A DNA stretch of 64,000 nucleotides. Origin: CAVYXF01 sp963772335. GTDB taxonomy: Bacteria; Pseudomonadota; Alphaproteobacteria; Rhizobiales; Rhodomicrobiaceae. Under the pieces are notes generated by a model, which saw only the letters and a list, made by a program, of their open reading frames with translations, had not been told where the DNA came from and ran no database searches. Of the stretch, positions 26,326-34,473 are shown piece by piece (within the stretch, counting starts at the first letter, position 1; every line of letters starts with the position of its first letter). The stretch spans positions 806,001 through 870,000 of the forward strand of contig CAVYXF010000001.1 of the NCBI GenBank assembly GCA_963772335.1, given 5' to 3'. Both the position numbers and the translations under genes were made by a program.

Positions 26326-27449
26326 TACGCGCTCCTCATTAGCGCCATATCGTCACGGTGGATCATTTCGCTGCGCCCACGATAGCCCAGAATGCCTTCG
26401 ATTTCAGTGCTCTTGCGCCCGAGGAGCCGCTCGGCGTCGGCACGCGCATAGGCGATCAAACCGCGGCCCAGCTCGCGGCCACTTGTATCCTGGATGATCA
26501 CCGCATCGCCGCGGTCGAAATGGCCTTCAAGCCTGACCACCCCGGCCGGCAGGAGGCTGCGGCCTTTCTCCAGCGCCGCCCGGGCGCCGTCGTCGATGAT
26601 AACGACGCCGCGCGGCTCAAGGCTCCCGGCGATCCAGCGCTTGCGCGACAAGGTGGGGTTGCCGGAGGCCAAGAACCAGGTACAAGGTGCGCCCTCCCCG
26701 AGCGCTCGCAGCGGATGCAGGACCTTACCCGAGGTGATGACCAGATTGGCGCCGGCGCCCACCGCTATCTTCGCCGCGATCAGCTTGGTGACCATGCCGC
26801 CACGCGAGAGCTCGCTGCCGGCATCGCCCGCCATCGCCTCGATCTCGGGCGTGATCTCGCGGACGGTGTCGAGGCGGCGGGCCTGCGGGTCGAGCGCAGG
26901 CGGCGCGGTGTAGAGGCCGTCGATGTCGGAGAGCAGCACCACGCAATCGGCCGAGATCATCGAGCTAACGCGGGCGGCGAGCCGGTCGTTGTCACCATAG
27001 CGGATCTCCGCCGTCGCCACCGTGTCGTTCTCGTTGACGACCGGGACGGCCCCAAGTGCGAGCAGCGTCGCTACCGTCGAGCGGGCATTGAGATAGCGGC
27101 GGCGCTCCTCCGTGTCGCCAAGCGTGAGCAGCACCTGCGCCGCGGTCATGCCGCGCTCCCGGAACATCTGCTGATAGGCATGCGCAAGCGCGATTTGCCC
27201 GGTGGCGGCTGCCGCCTGGCTCTCCTCCAGCCGCAACGACCCACGCGGGAGGCCGAGCATCCGCCGCCCGAGCGCGATCGCGCCCGAGGAAACGATCACC
27301 ACCTCGCGGCCCTCGGCTTTAAGCGCGCCTACATCATCGCAGAGCGCAGCAAGCCAGTCGGTCTTGACCTGCCCGCTGCCCGCGTCAGTGAGAAGCGCCG
27401 AGCCGATCTTAATGACCGCCCGCCTCGCCTTCTGCCATTCTTCGCGCAT
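26325..27449 (-). CDS. proB: glutamate 5-kinase with PUA domain
   Basis: This enzyme phosphorylates L-glutamate to start proline synthesis and is normally inhibited by proline. The amino-acid kinase domain covers about residues 1-260: AVIKIGSALLTD, VIVSSGAIALG, NENDTVATAEIRYGDNDRL and GSELSRGGMVTKLIAA. The C-terminal PUA domain follows from about 280 (RGVVIIDDGARAALEKGRSL). Total 374 residues. It forms an operon with proA. Upstream in the same direction is priA, with a gap of 78 bases, rather than obgE, which precedes proB in many relatives. Confidence 0.95.
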   Translation of the reverse strand: MREEWQKARRAVIKIGSALLTDAGSGQVKTDWLAALCDDVGALKAEGREVVIVSSGAIALGRRMLGLPRGSLRLEESQAAAATGQIALAHAYQQMFRERGMTAAQVLLTLGDTEERRRYLNARSTVATLLALGAVPVVNENDTVATAEIRYGDNDRLAARVSSMISADCVVLLSDIDGLYTAPPALDPQARRLDTVREITPEIEAMAGDAGSELSRGGMVTKLIAAKIAVGAGANLVITSGKVLHPLRALGEGAPCTWFLASGNPTLSRKRWIAGSLEPRGVVIIDDGARAALEKGRSLLPAGVVRLEGHFDRGDAVIIQDTSGRELGRGLIAYARADAERLLGRKSTEIEGILGYRGRSEMIHRDDMALMRSA

Positions 27450-27527
27450 GGAAGATGTCCGATCTGAATGCCTGCGATTAGGGCCAAGCCGGGCAAGAAT
27501 GCAAGGGGGGAGTGGGCGTGCGCGGCT

Positions 27528-29747
27528 TCATAGGAAGCTGTAAGGATCGATATCGATCGACAGTTTGACACTGCCCTTTGGTGTCGGGCCGCGCTCCAGC
27601 CAGTAGCGCAGATAAGCTTGCAGGTCGGCGTCGCGCGCGGCCTTCACCAGAAGGCGGTAGCGATGGCGCCCGCGGATGAGCGCCAGCGGCGCTTCGGCGG
27701 GGCCGAGCACGTGGATTTTGGTCGAGCGCGGTGAGGCGATTGCAAAGCTGCGGGCGAAATGCTCCGCTTCCGGCTTGGTCTTCGCAGACACGACGATCGC
27801 GGCGAGCCGGCCGAATGGCGGCATGCCGGCCTCGCGCCGGTCCGCGATCTCGCGGGCGAGAAAGCTGTCGCGGTCGCCGCAGATGATCGCCTTCATGACC
27901 GGGTGCTCGGGCATATGTGTCTGTACGAGGCCGCGACCGGCAACACCCTCCTCGCGGCCAGCGCGGCCCGTCACCTGATAGAGCAGCTGGAAGGTACGCT
28001 CCCCCGCGCGGGGGTCGCCCGAGGCGAGGCTGAGGTCCCCGTCCACGACGCCAACGGTCGCGAGCTGGGGAAAATGATGTCCCTTGGCGACGAGCTGCGT
28101 GCCGATGATCAGCCGCGCCTTGCCGGCGGCGATGTCGTCGATCACCTGGCGCAGAGTTTTCATGGTCGGGACGAGATCGGAGGACAGGATCGCCGTCTCG
28201 ACGCCGGGGAAGCGCTCGGCAACCTCTTCTGCAACGCGCTCGACACCCGGCCCGCAGGGCACGAGGGTTCCCTCGTTCTGGCATTTCGGGCAGGCCTTTG
28301 GCGCCGGTAGTGTAAAGCCGCAATGATGGCAAGTGAGCTGATGCCGGAAGCGGTGCTCGACCAGGGTCGCCGAGCATTGCGGACATTGAATGCGATGGCC
28401 GCAGGTCCGGCAGATGGTTAGGGGGGCATAGCCACGCCGGTTCAGGAACAAGAGGCCTTGCTGTCCGCGCTCCAGGGTCTCGATCAGCGCCTGCACCAAG
28501 GGCGGCGACAGCCAGCGGCCGCGCTCAGGCGGCGTCTGACGCAAATCGATGGCCTCCAGTTCGGGCAGCTCGGCGCCGGAGAAGCGCGTCGGCAGCGTAA
28601 TGTGCCGATAACGGCCGCTTTGCGCGTTCACGAGGCTTTCGATGGCAGGCGTCGCGGAGGAGAGCACCACCGTCGCCTGTCCCAGCGAGCCGCGTACGAC
28701 AGCCATGTCGCGCCCCTGATAGGGCACGCGCTCTTCCTGCTTGAAGGCGCTGTCATGCTCCTCGTCGACCACGATCAGTCCGAGATCGGGGAACGGCAGG
28801 AACAAGGCCGAGCGCGCACCAACCACCACGCGGATCTCCCCCTCGGCAACGCCGCGCCAGACGCGGGCCCGCTCATGGGAGGAGATCGAGGAGTGCCATT
28901 CCTGCGGGCGGCAGCCAAACCGCGCCTCGAACCGCGCGAGGAACTGGCTGGTCAGCGCGATTTCCGGCAGCATGATCAGCGCCTGCCGTCCGAGCCGCAA
29001 TGCTTCCGCGACGGCCTCGAAATAGGTCTCGGTCTTCCCCGAGCCGGTTACGCCGTCGAGCAGCGAGACGGAGAAGCCACCGGCATTCAGGGCCTGGCGA
29101 AGCGAATATGCGGCATAGGCCTGCGCCTCGGTGAGCTCGGGCGGGGCATGGTCGGGGTTGGGGCGGGGCGGCCGGGCCCGCGGCAACTCGACGCGGAGCA
29201 AGGTGCCCGCTTCAGCAAGACCGTCGATCACGCCATAGGAGACGGCTGCGCGCTCGGCAAGGGTGGCTTTTGGCCAGACCAGCCCGCCCTCCGCCGCAGC
29301 TAACACCCGGCGGCGCTCCGCAGTCATGCGCGCAGGAGGCGATCCGGCGAGGCGATAGCCCCAGCGCGGGCTATCGGGCACGAACACGTCGGCAGCGCTC
29401 ATCATCATCTTCAGCACCGTGCCGCGCGGGGAGAGCGTATAGCGCGCCACCCAGTCGGCAAAGCGCAGCGAGATGGCGGGCAGGCGCGGAATCTCGAAGC
29501 GCTCGATGATGCTTTTCAGCTTTTTCGGGTCGACCTGCTTTGCCTGCGGGTCGCGTTCCCAGACGACGCCAACCTCCTTGCGCGGGCCGATCGGCACAAG
29601 TACGAAGTCTCCCGGCGCGAGTTCCTCGCCTTCGGGCAGCAAATAATCGTAAGGTGCATCGAGAGCGAGCGGCAACAGCACCGGCACCGTGGCGCCGAGG
29701 ACCGCATCCTCTGCTATTTCCGGCCGCTCGCCGAGAAGATCACGCAT
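27528..29747 (-). CDS. priA: primosomal protein N' (replication restart helicase)
   Basis: This 3'-to-5' DNA helicase reloads the replisome at stalled forks. Helicase motifs: GVTGSGKTETYF (Walker A), VVDEEHDSAF (DEEH), LSSATPAIESL and TGRAGREEGVAGRG. The eight zinc-binding cysteines lie in CRTCGHRIQCPQC and CHHCGF followed by CPKCQNEG. The frame is open up to 29834, but those 29 extra codons are read from a palindromic repeat. The ATG at 29745-29747 gives MRDLLGERPEIAEDAVLG and then the family N-terminus PVLLPLALDAPYDYLLPEG, so I chose it. The repeat ends within about five bases of this codon, leaving no normal ribosome site. Length 739 residues. Confidence 0.92.
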   Translation of the reverse strand: MRDLLGERPEIAEDAVLGATVPVLLPLALDAPYDYLLPEGEELAPGDFVLVPIGPRKEVGVVWERDPQAKQVDPKKLKSIIERFEIPRLPAISLRFADWVARYTLSPRGTVLKMMMSAADVFVPDSPRWGYRLAGSPPARMTAERRRVLAAAEGGLVWPKATLAERAAVSYGVIDGLAEAGTLLRVELPRARPPRPNPDHAPPELTEAQAYAAYSLRQALNAGGFSVSLLDGVTGSGKTETYFEAVAEALRLGRQALIMLPEIALTSQFLARFEARFGCRPQEWHSSISSHERARVWRGVAEGEIRVVVGARSALFLPFPDLGLIVVDEEHDSAFKQEERVPYQGRDMAVVRGSLGQATVVLSSATPAIESLVNAQSGRYRHITLPTRFSGAELPELEAIDLRQTPPERGRWLSPPLVQALIETLERGQQGLLFLNRRGYAPLTICRTCGHRIQCPQCSATLVEHRFRHQLTCHHCGFTLPAPKACPKCQNEGTLVPCGPGVERVAEEVAERFPGVETAILSSDLVPTMKTLRQVIDDIAAGKARLIIGTQLVAKGHHFPQLATVGVVDGDLSLASGDPRAGERTFQLLYQVTGRAGREEGVAGRGLVQTHMPEHPVMKAIICGDRDSFLAREIADRREAGMPPFGRLAAIVVSAKTKPEAEHFARSFAIASPRSTKIHVLGPAEAPLALIRGRHRYRLLVKAARDADLQAYLRYWLERGPTPKGSVKLSIDIDPYSFL

Positions 29748-29749
29748 CG

Positions 29750-29828
29750 CTAGTGTGGCGCCTCGCAATTGCCGACCAATTTCGCGGCTAGGCTCGTAGT
29801 CGGCAATTGCGAGACAAGCGCCACACTC
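29750..29828. repeat. MITE-like palindromic element, copy B
   Basis: This is about 79 bases of imperfect palindrome. The left arm (CTAGTGTGGCGC, then CTCGCAATTGCCGA) pairs with the right arm (TCGGCAATTGCGAG, then GCGCCACACT), with a four-base asymmetric insertion (ACAA) in the right arm. The loop contains CAATTTCGCGGCTAGGCTCG, which matches copy A. It abuts the priA start codon. Copy C lies 13 bases away. Confidence 0.8.
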
Positions 29829-29841
29829 AACCATTGATTTA

Positions 29842-29920
29842 GCTAGTGTCCCTTAAGTCTCCGAATTGCCTTGGAGAGATTGCGGCAAACGTGAATGCAA
29901 TTCGGAGACGGGACACTAGC
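29842..29920. repeat. MITE-like palindromic element, copy C
   Basis: This is a 79-base palindrome with ends GCTAGTGTCCC and GGGACACTAGC. The arms continue as GTCTCCGAATTGC and its exact complement, interrupted only by a four-base TTAA in the left arm. The core sequence differs from copies A and B, but the ends (TAGTGT / ACACTA), total length and four-base bulge are the same, so I group it with them. It sits between priA and the membrane-protein gene on the minus strand. Confidence 0.8.
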
Positions 29921-29923
29921 CAG

Positions 29924-30325
29924 TCAGCGGCGCCTGAGCGCCGAGAGCACCACCCAAACGATGATCGTGCCGATGATAGTCAGCACCAAAAGCGGCGGCA
30001 GGCCAAAAATGGCGTCGCTGCCTCGATCAAAATAGCCACCCGGTCCGCCGCCATTGTAGAAGCGGCCGCGAAAGCCGTTACTTCGCCCGCCGTGCAGAGC
30101 ATCGAGCACCATTGGGGCCGTCGCAAAGGCAAGCACGATCCCGCCGATCACGGCGAGCACGAAGCGGAACAGCCCGCCACCGCTACTCCGCCGTGGGGGC
30201 GCCGCGCCGTACATGGTCTGCCGCGGCGCAGCAACCCTGCTGCCACCCCCGCCGAAGCGGAACATCTGCAGGATCATGGCGACGATCACGCCACTCACCA
30301 CCGAAACCAGCAACTCTTTGATCAT
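29924..30325 (-). CDS. small hypothetical membrane protein
   Basis: This 133-residue protein has an N-terminal membrane helix (LLVSVVSGVIVAMILQMF), a Gly/Arg-rich loop, a second helix (FVLAVIGGIVLAFATAPMVL), another Gly/Tyr-rich loop and a third helix (LPPLLVLTIIGTIIVWVVL), ending in RRR. No family name is recognised. The Gly-rich loops make it look like small envelope proteins of unknown role. Its stop codon lies four bases from palindromic element C, and it would be transcribed towards priA. Confidence 0.62.
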   Translation of the reverse strand: MIKELLVSVVSGVIVAMILQMFRFGGGGSRVAAPRQTMYGAAPPRRSSGGGLFRFVLAVIGGIVLAFATAPMVLDALHGGRSNGFRGRFYNGGGPGGYFDRGSDAIFGLPPLLVLTIIGTIIVWVVLSALRRR

Positions 30326-30587
30326 TTGCCTTCCTTGGGGCTTTCCGCCTAGCCCTTAAGACAATTGGAGGAGTGGAGCAATGCCTGAGGCTGACGCAGA
30401 TCAATGCGCGCTCACGGGCACCTGCTGGACATTGCGGAGCGGATGGGGCGATCCCGTGGCAATTTGGACGGCCGGATCTGAGGGGAGCGACGCCGCGCCC
30501 GATCGCCAGCGGGCTGCCAAAGTCGTTAAACGAGACGCGCCTTGCGTCTCCCGGCGTTGCCAGCTATGCGGGAGCGAGGGAGAAGCG

Positions 30588-31025
30588 ATGCGCAACTCAC
30601 TTAAGGACACGGACTGCCTATTCGTCTATGGAACGCTGATGATCGCCTCCGGCCATGCCATGGCAGCGCGGCTTGCGAGGGAAAGCAAGCTGGTCGGCCC
30701 GGCAACCGCGCCGGGTAGGCTTTATGATCTCGGCGCGTATCCTGGGGCAGTTGCGACAGATACACCCAGCCACCGCATCCACGGACAACTGATCCGGCTT
30801 TCCCATCCGGAGCGCAGCATCCCCTGGCTTGATGCGTATGAGGGCTGCGGCGAGGATGACCCAGAACCGCGAAGCTATCAGCGCGTTTTAGCCCCGGTAC
30901 GGCTCATGACAGGCAGGCAGGTCGATGCATGGATTTACTATTATCGCGGGGCTCTCGGCAGGGCACGGCTCATCGCTGTTGGCCGTTATTCTGTCCGTAA
31001 ACCCTTGTTCTGCCTGCCCTCTTAA
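30588..31025 (+). CDS. gamma-glutamylcyclotransferase-like (AIG2/GGCT fold) protein
   Basis: This 145-residue protein is of the GGCT fold, which releases 5-oxoproline from gamma-glutamyl compounds. The signature FVYGTLM lies near residue 12, followed by GRLYDLGAYPGAV, a motif close to those of YtfP/GGCT proteins. The probable catalytic Glu is in WLDAYEGCG. The upstream open frame reaches 30381 but looks non-coding. GAGGGAGAAGCG directly before the ATG at 30588 decides the start. Neighbours give no clue to its physiological substrate. Confidence 0.78.
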   Translation: MRNSLKDTDCLFVYGTLMIASGHAMAARLARESKLVGPATAPGRLYDLGAYPGAVATDTPSHRIHGQLIRLSHPERSIPWLDAYEGCGEDDPEPRSYQRVLAPVRLMTGRQVDAWIYYYRGALGRARLIAVGRYSVRKPLFCLPS

Positions 31026-31308
31026 GTATTCCCTGGCAGTTCACTTGAAGACTCTAGACCACCTCAGCTACACCTGGCGGCAGTTTTCGGCTCAGGCCCC
31101 CATGCATAGTGCCACGCTAAGCACCAAATGTTAAAGGCCGCAACGCAAGACGAAAAAGATGGAAGCTCCCATGCCCGCGCGTATTATTTACGATCTTATC
31201 ATCCAGTCGCTCGAGACCAATGTCCGGCTGGCTGAAAGCATGGCCAGCCTGATGCAGGGCATGAATGGAGAAAAGCCACGCCCGAAGCCAACCGGAGACG
31301 GCGCGCAC

Positions 31309-31317
31309 AAGGAGGAG
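31309..31317 (+). promoter_or_regulatory. strong internal Shine-Dalgarno site of ppdK
   Basis: AAGGAGGAG is a near-perfect complement of the 16S rRNA tail, six bases before the ATG at 31324. It supports translation starting there although the same frame is open, and looks coding, for another 55 codons upstream (ATG at 31159). Confidence 0.7.
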
Positions 31318-31323
31318 TCGACC

Positions 31324-34053
31324 ATGCCCGAATCCACCTCCCGGACAGAGACAACGCGCAAGGGCGGCCGCTGGGTTTACCGCTTCGGAGCGGGTCAGGC
31401 GGACGGTTCGGCGGATATGCGCAACCTCCTCGGTGGCAAGGGCGCCAATCTGGCGGAGATGTCCAGTCTCGGCCTGCCGGTGCCGCCCGGCTTTACCATC
31501 TCGACGGAGATGTGCGCCGCCTATTACGCCAACAGCAAACAATTCCCTGAGGATCTGCGCGCCGAGGTCGATGCCGCGATCGCCTTTGTCGGCGAGAAGG
31601 TAGGGGCGCAATTCGGCGACCCGGTGAATCCTCTGCTGGTCTCGGTGCGCTCGGGATCGCGTGCCTCGATGCCTGGCATGATGGATACGGTGCTCAATCT
31701 CGGGCTTAATGACGAGACGGTCGAAGGGCTTGCCGCGCGCGCGGGCGACCGGCGCTTTGCGTATGACAGTTACCGCCGCTTCATTCAGATGTATTCCGAT
31801 GTGGTGCTGGGTGTTGATCATCACGTGTTCGAGGAAATCCTCGAAAGCTTCAAGCAGATGAACGGCTATGACCTCGACACCGAGCTCTCCGCCGAAGACT
31901 GGCAGGGGCTGGTCGGCAAATACAAAGAGGCCGTCGAGAACGAGCTGGGCCGCCCCTTCCCGCAGGATACACGTGAGCAGCTCTGGGGCGCAATCGGCGC
32001 GGTGTTCGACAGCTGGAATAACAACCGGGCTATCACTTACCGGCGGCTGCATGAGATCCCTGAGAGTTGGGGTACCGCGGTAAACGTCCAGGCGATGGTG
32101 TTCGGCAATCGCGGCGAGACCTCGGCGACGGGCGTTGCCTTCACACGTAACCCTTCCACCGGCGAAAAGCAGTTCTTTGGCGAGTTCCTGGTGAACGCCC
32201 AGGGCGAGGACGTTGTGGCCGGTATTCGCACGCCGCAGCATCTCACCGAAGCCGCGCGTGGCGAGGGCGGCGACGGCCGTCCTTCGCTCGAGGCGCTGAT
32301 GCCGCCGGTGTTCGCCGAGTTGCGCTCGATCTACGAGAAGCTCGAAACGCATTACCGCGACATGCAGGACATCGAGTTCACCATCCAGGAAGGCAAGCTC
32401 TGGATGCTGCAAACGCGTTCGGGCAAGCGCACCACCAAGGCTGCGCTCAAGATCGCGGTGGACATGGCCGATGAAGGCGTGATCACCCCGGAAGAGGCTG
32501 TCATGCGTATCGATGCCGCCCAGCTCGACCAGCTGCTGCATCCGATGCTCGATCCCAATGCCGAAAAGCGCGTGCTGACCACCGGCCTGCCCGCTTCACC
32601 GGGCGCGGCGACCGGCGAGATCGTCTTCGATCCGGAGAAGGCCGAGAAGTGCAAGGGCGAGGGCAAACAGGTCATCCTGGTACGCATCGAGACGAGCCCC
32701 GAAGACATCCACGGCATGCATGCCGCTGCCGGCATTCTCACGGCACGCGGCGGCATGACTAGCCACGCGGCGGTGGTGGCGCGCGGCATGGGCCGTCCCT
32801 GCGTATCCGGTGCCGGCGCGATCCGCATCGACTACAAGGCGCGGACCATGTCGATCGGCGACGTCATCCTCAATGAGGGCGACATCATCACCATCGACGG
32901 CACCACCGGCCAGGTGATCCACGGCACGGTGCCGATGCGCCAGCCGGAACTGTCAGGCGATTTCGCTAAGCTGATGACCTGGGCCGATAAGATCCGCCGT
33001 ATGAAGGTGCGCGCCAATGCAGAGACGCCGCGCGATGCTGCCCAGGCGCGCGAATTCGGCGCCGAAGGCATTGGCCTTTCCCGCACCGAGCACATGTTCT
33101 TCGAAGAGGACCGCATCCTCGCCGTGCGCGAGATGATCCTTGCCTCAGATGAGCAGGGCCGCCGCGCTGCGCTTGCCAAAATCCTGCCGATGCAGCGCAA
33201 GGATTTCGTCGAGCTGTTCGAGATCATGGCCGGCCTGCCGGTCACCATCCGCCTGCTGGACCCGCCGCTGCACGAATTCCTGCCGCATAAGGATGAAGAG
33301 ATCGCCGAAGTCGCCAAGGTCCTTGGCGCCGATGAAGCGAAGATCCGTCACCGCCTGCATCAACTCGATGAGTTCAACCCGATGCTGGGTCATCGCGGCT
33401 GCCGCTTAGCCATCACCTATCCAGAGATCGCCGAGATGCAAGCCCGCGCCATCTTTGAGGCCGCCGTCGAGGCAGCCGCCAAGACCGGCAAGCCAGTCGA
33501 GCCGGAGGTGATGATCCCGCTCGTGGCGATGAAGAACGAGTTTGACATGCTCAAAGAGCGCATCGACAAGGTCGCGCAGAGTGTGTTCCGGGAGAAGGGC
33601 GCGAGCGTGAAATACCAGGTCGGCACGATGATCGAGCTGCCGCGCGCGTGCCTCAGGGCGGGTGAGATCGCCGAGACCGCGGAATTCTTCTCGTTCGGCA
33701 CCAACGATCTGACCCAGACGGCTTTCGGCCTTTCGCGTGACGATGCCGCGAATTTCCTCGGCGAATATATCGCCAAGCGCGTGATCGAGCATGACCCCTT
33801 CATCACCATCGACCAGGACGGTGTGGGCGAGCTGGTGGCCATCGGCGTCGAGCGCGGCCGCAAGGTGCGCCCGAACATCAAGCTCGGCATTTGCGGCGAG
33901 CATGGCGGCGATCCCGCCTCAATTGGCTTCTGTGAACGGGTCGGGCTCGACTATGTGTCCTGCTCACCATTCCGGGTGCCGGTCGCGCGGCTCGCCGCGG
34001 CGCAGGCAACGCTGGCTGCAAGAACCGGCCAGAGCGCCAAACGCGAGAGCTGA
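31324..34053 (+). CDS. ppdK: pyruvate, phosphate dikinase
   Basis: This enzyme interconverts pyruvate, ATP and phosphate with phosphoenolpyruvate, AMP and pyrophosphate. From the chosen start it has 909 residues. Domains in order are the ATP-grasp-like nucleotide domain (NLLGGKGANLAEMSSLGLPV), the phosphohistidine domain with His481 in GGMTSHAAVV, and the PEP-binding barrel with Cys857 in LGICGEHGGDP. The strong AAGGAGGAG site supports the ATG at 31324. A 55-codon in-frame extension with good codon usage starts at 31159 (MEAPMPARIIYDLIIQSLET) and may be a true N-terminal extension. Together with pckA nearby it serves the PEP-pyruvate-oxaloacetate node. Confidence 0.95.
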   Translation: MPESTSRTETTRKGGRWVYRFGAGQADGSADMRNLLGGKGANLAEMSSLGLPVPPGFTISTEMCAAYYANSKQFPEDLRAEVDAAIAFVGEKVGAQFGDPVNPLLVSVRSGSRASMPGMMDTVLNLGLNDETVEGLAARAGDRRFAYDSYRRFIQMYSDVVLGVDHHVFEEILESFKQMNGYDLDTELSAEDWQGLVGKYKEAVENELGRPFPQDTREQLWGAIGAVFDSWNNNRAITYRRLHEIPESWGTAVNVQAMVFGNRGETSATGVAFTRNPSTGEKQFFGEFLVNAQGEDVVAGIRTPQHLTEAARGEGGDGRPSLEALMPPVFAELRSIYEKLETHYRDMQDIEFTIQEGKLWMLQTRSGKRTTKAALKIAVDMADEGVITPEEAVMRIDAAQLDQLLHPMLDPNAEKRVLTTGLPASPGAATGEIVFDPEKAEKCKGEGKQVILVRIETSPEDIHGMHAAAGILTARGGMTSHAAVVARGMGRPCVSGAGAIRIDYKARTMSIGDVILNEGDIITIDGTTGQVIHGTVPMRQPELSGDFAKLMTWADKIRRMKVRANAETPRDAAQAREFGAEGIGLSRTEHMFFEEDRILAVREMILASDEQGRRAALAKILPMQRKDFVELFEIMAGLPVTIRLLDPPLHEFLPHKDEEIAEVAKVLGADEAKIRHRLHQLDEFNPMLGHRGCRLAITYPEIAEMQARAIFEAAVEAAAKTGKPVEPEVMIPLVAMKNEFDMLKERIDKVAQSVFREKGASVKYQVGTMIELPRACLRAGEIAETAEFFSFGTNDLTQTAFGLSRDDAANFLGEYIAKRVIEHDPFITIDQDGVGELVAIGVERGRKVRPNIKLGICGEHGGDPASIGFCERVGLDYVSCSPFRVPVARLAAAQATLAARTGQSAKRES

Positions 34054-34058
34054 TTTTC

Positions 34059-34424
34059 ATGGCAATGTCCGCGCCGATCCCGGTGCTGCGCATTTTCGAT
34101 GAGGCAAAAGCTAAGGAGTTCTATTGCGACTTCCTCGGCTTTGCCGTGGATTGGGAGCACCGCTTCGGGGACGAGTTCCCGCTCTATATGCAGGTGAGTA
34201 GCGGCGCCTGCATCCTACATCTGAGCGAGCATTATGGTGACGCCGCTCCAGGCGCACTGGTGCGCATCAATGTCGATGATCTCGACGGCTTTGTCGCGGG
34301 GCTCAACGCCAAACGATACAAATATGCCCGCCCCGGCATCGAGAGCTTCCCACATGGGCGGGACTGCGCCATCCGCGACCCATTCCACAACCGGCTGATC
34401 TTCCACGCGCCATCGCGACCGTAA
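34059..34424 (+). CDS. glyoxalase/bleomycin-resistance (VOC) family protein
   Basis: This 121-residue protein has one vicinal-oxygen-chelate domain: IPVLRIFDEAKAKEFYCDFL at the start, followed by GFAVDWEHRFGDEFPLY, a SGACILHLSEH strand and the closing RDPFHNRLIFH with the usual terminal acidic/Asn position. Such proteins can bind drugs or metals or act as lyases, and the sequence does not decide. It begins five bases after ppdK and is probably in the same transcript. Convergent with pckA. Confidence 0.82.
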   Translation: MAMSAPIPVLRIFDEAKAKEFYCDFLGFAVDWEHRFGDEFPLYMQVSSGACILHLSEHYGDAAPGALVRINVDDLDGFVAGLNAKRYKYARPGIESFPHGRDCAIRDPFHNRLIFHAPSRP

Positions 34425-34453
34425 AGGTCGATCGGGGAGCGTGGAAATTTCTT

Positions 34454-34473
34454 CGGCCGCTATTCAGCGGCCG
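34454..34473 (-). terminator. hairpin overlapping the pckA stop codon
   Basis: CGGCCGCT - GAAT - AGCGGCCG (read on the minus strand) is a perfect 8-bp stem with a four-base loop that contains part of the TGA stop. It is followed by AAGAAATTT. It could be a transcription end for pckA, though the T tract is poor. Confidence 0.4.

Noticed and set aside
27478..28386. 302-codon ORF overlapping the 3' half of priA on the same strand in another frame
   Set aside because: It is extremely Arg-rich, covers the well-conserved PriA zinc and helicase motifs in another frame and has no motif of its own.
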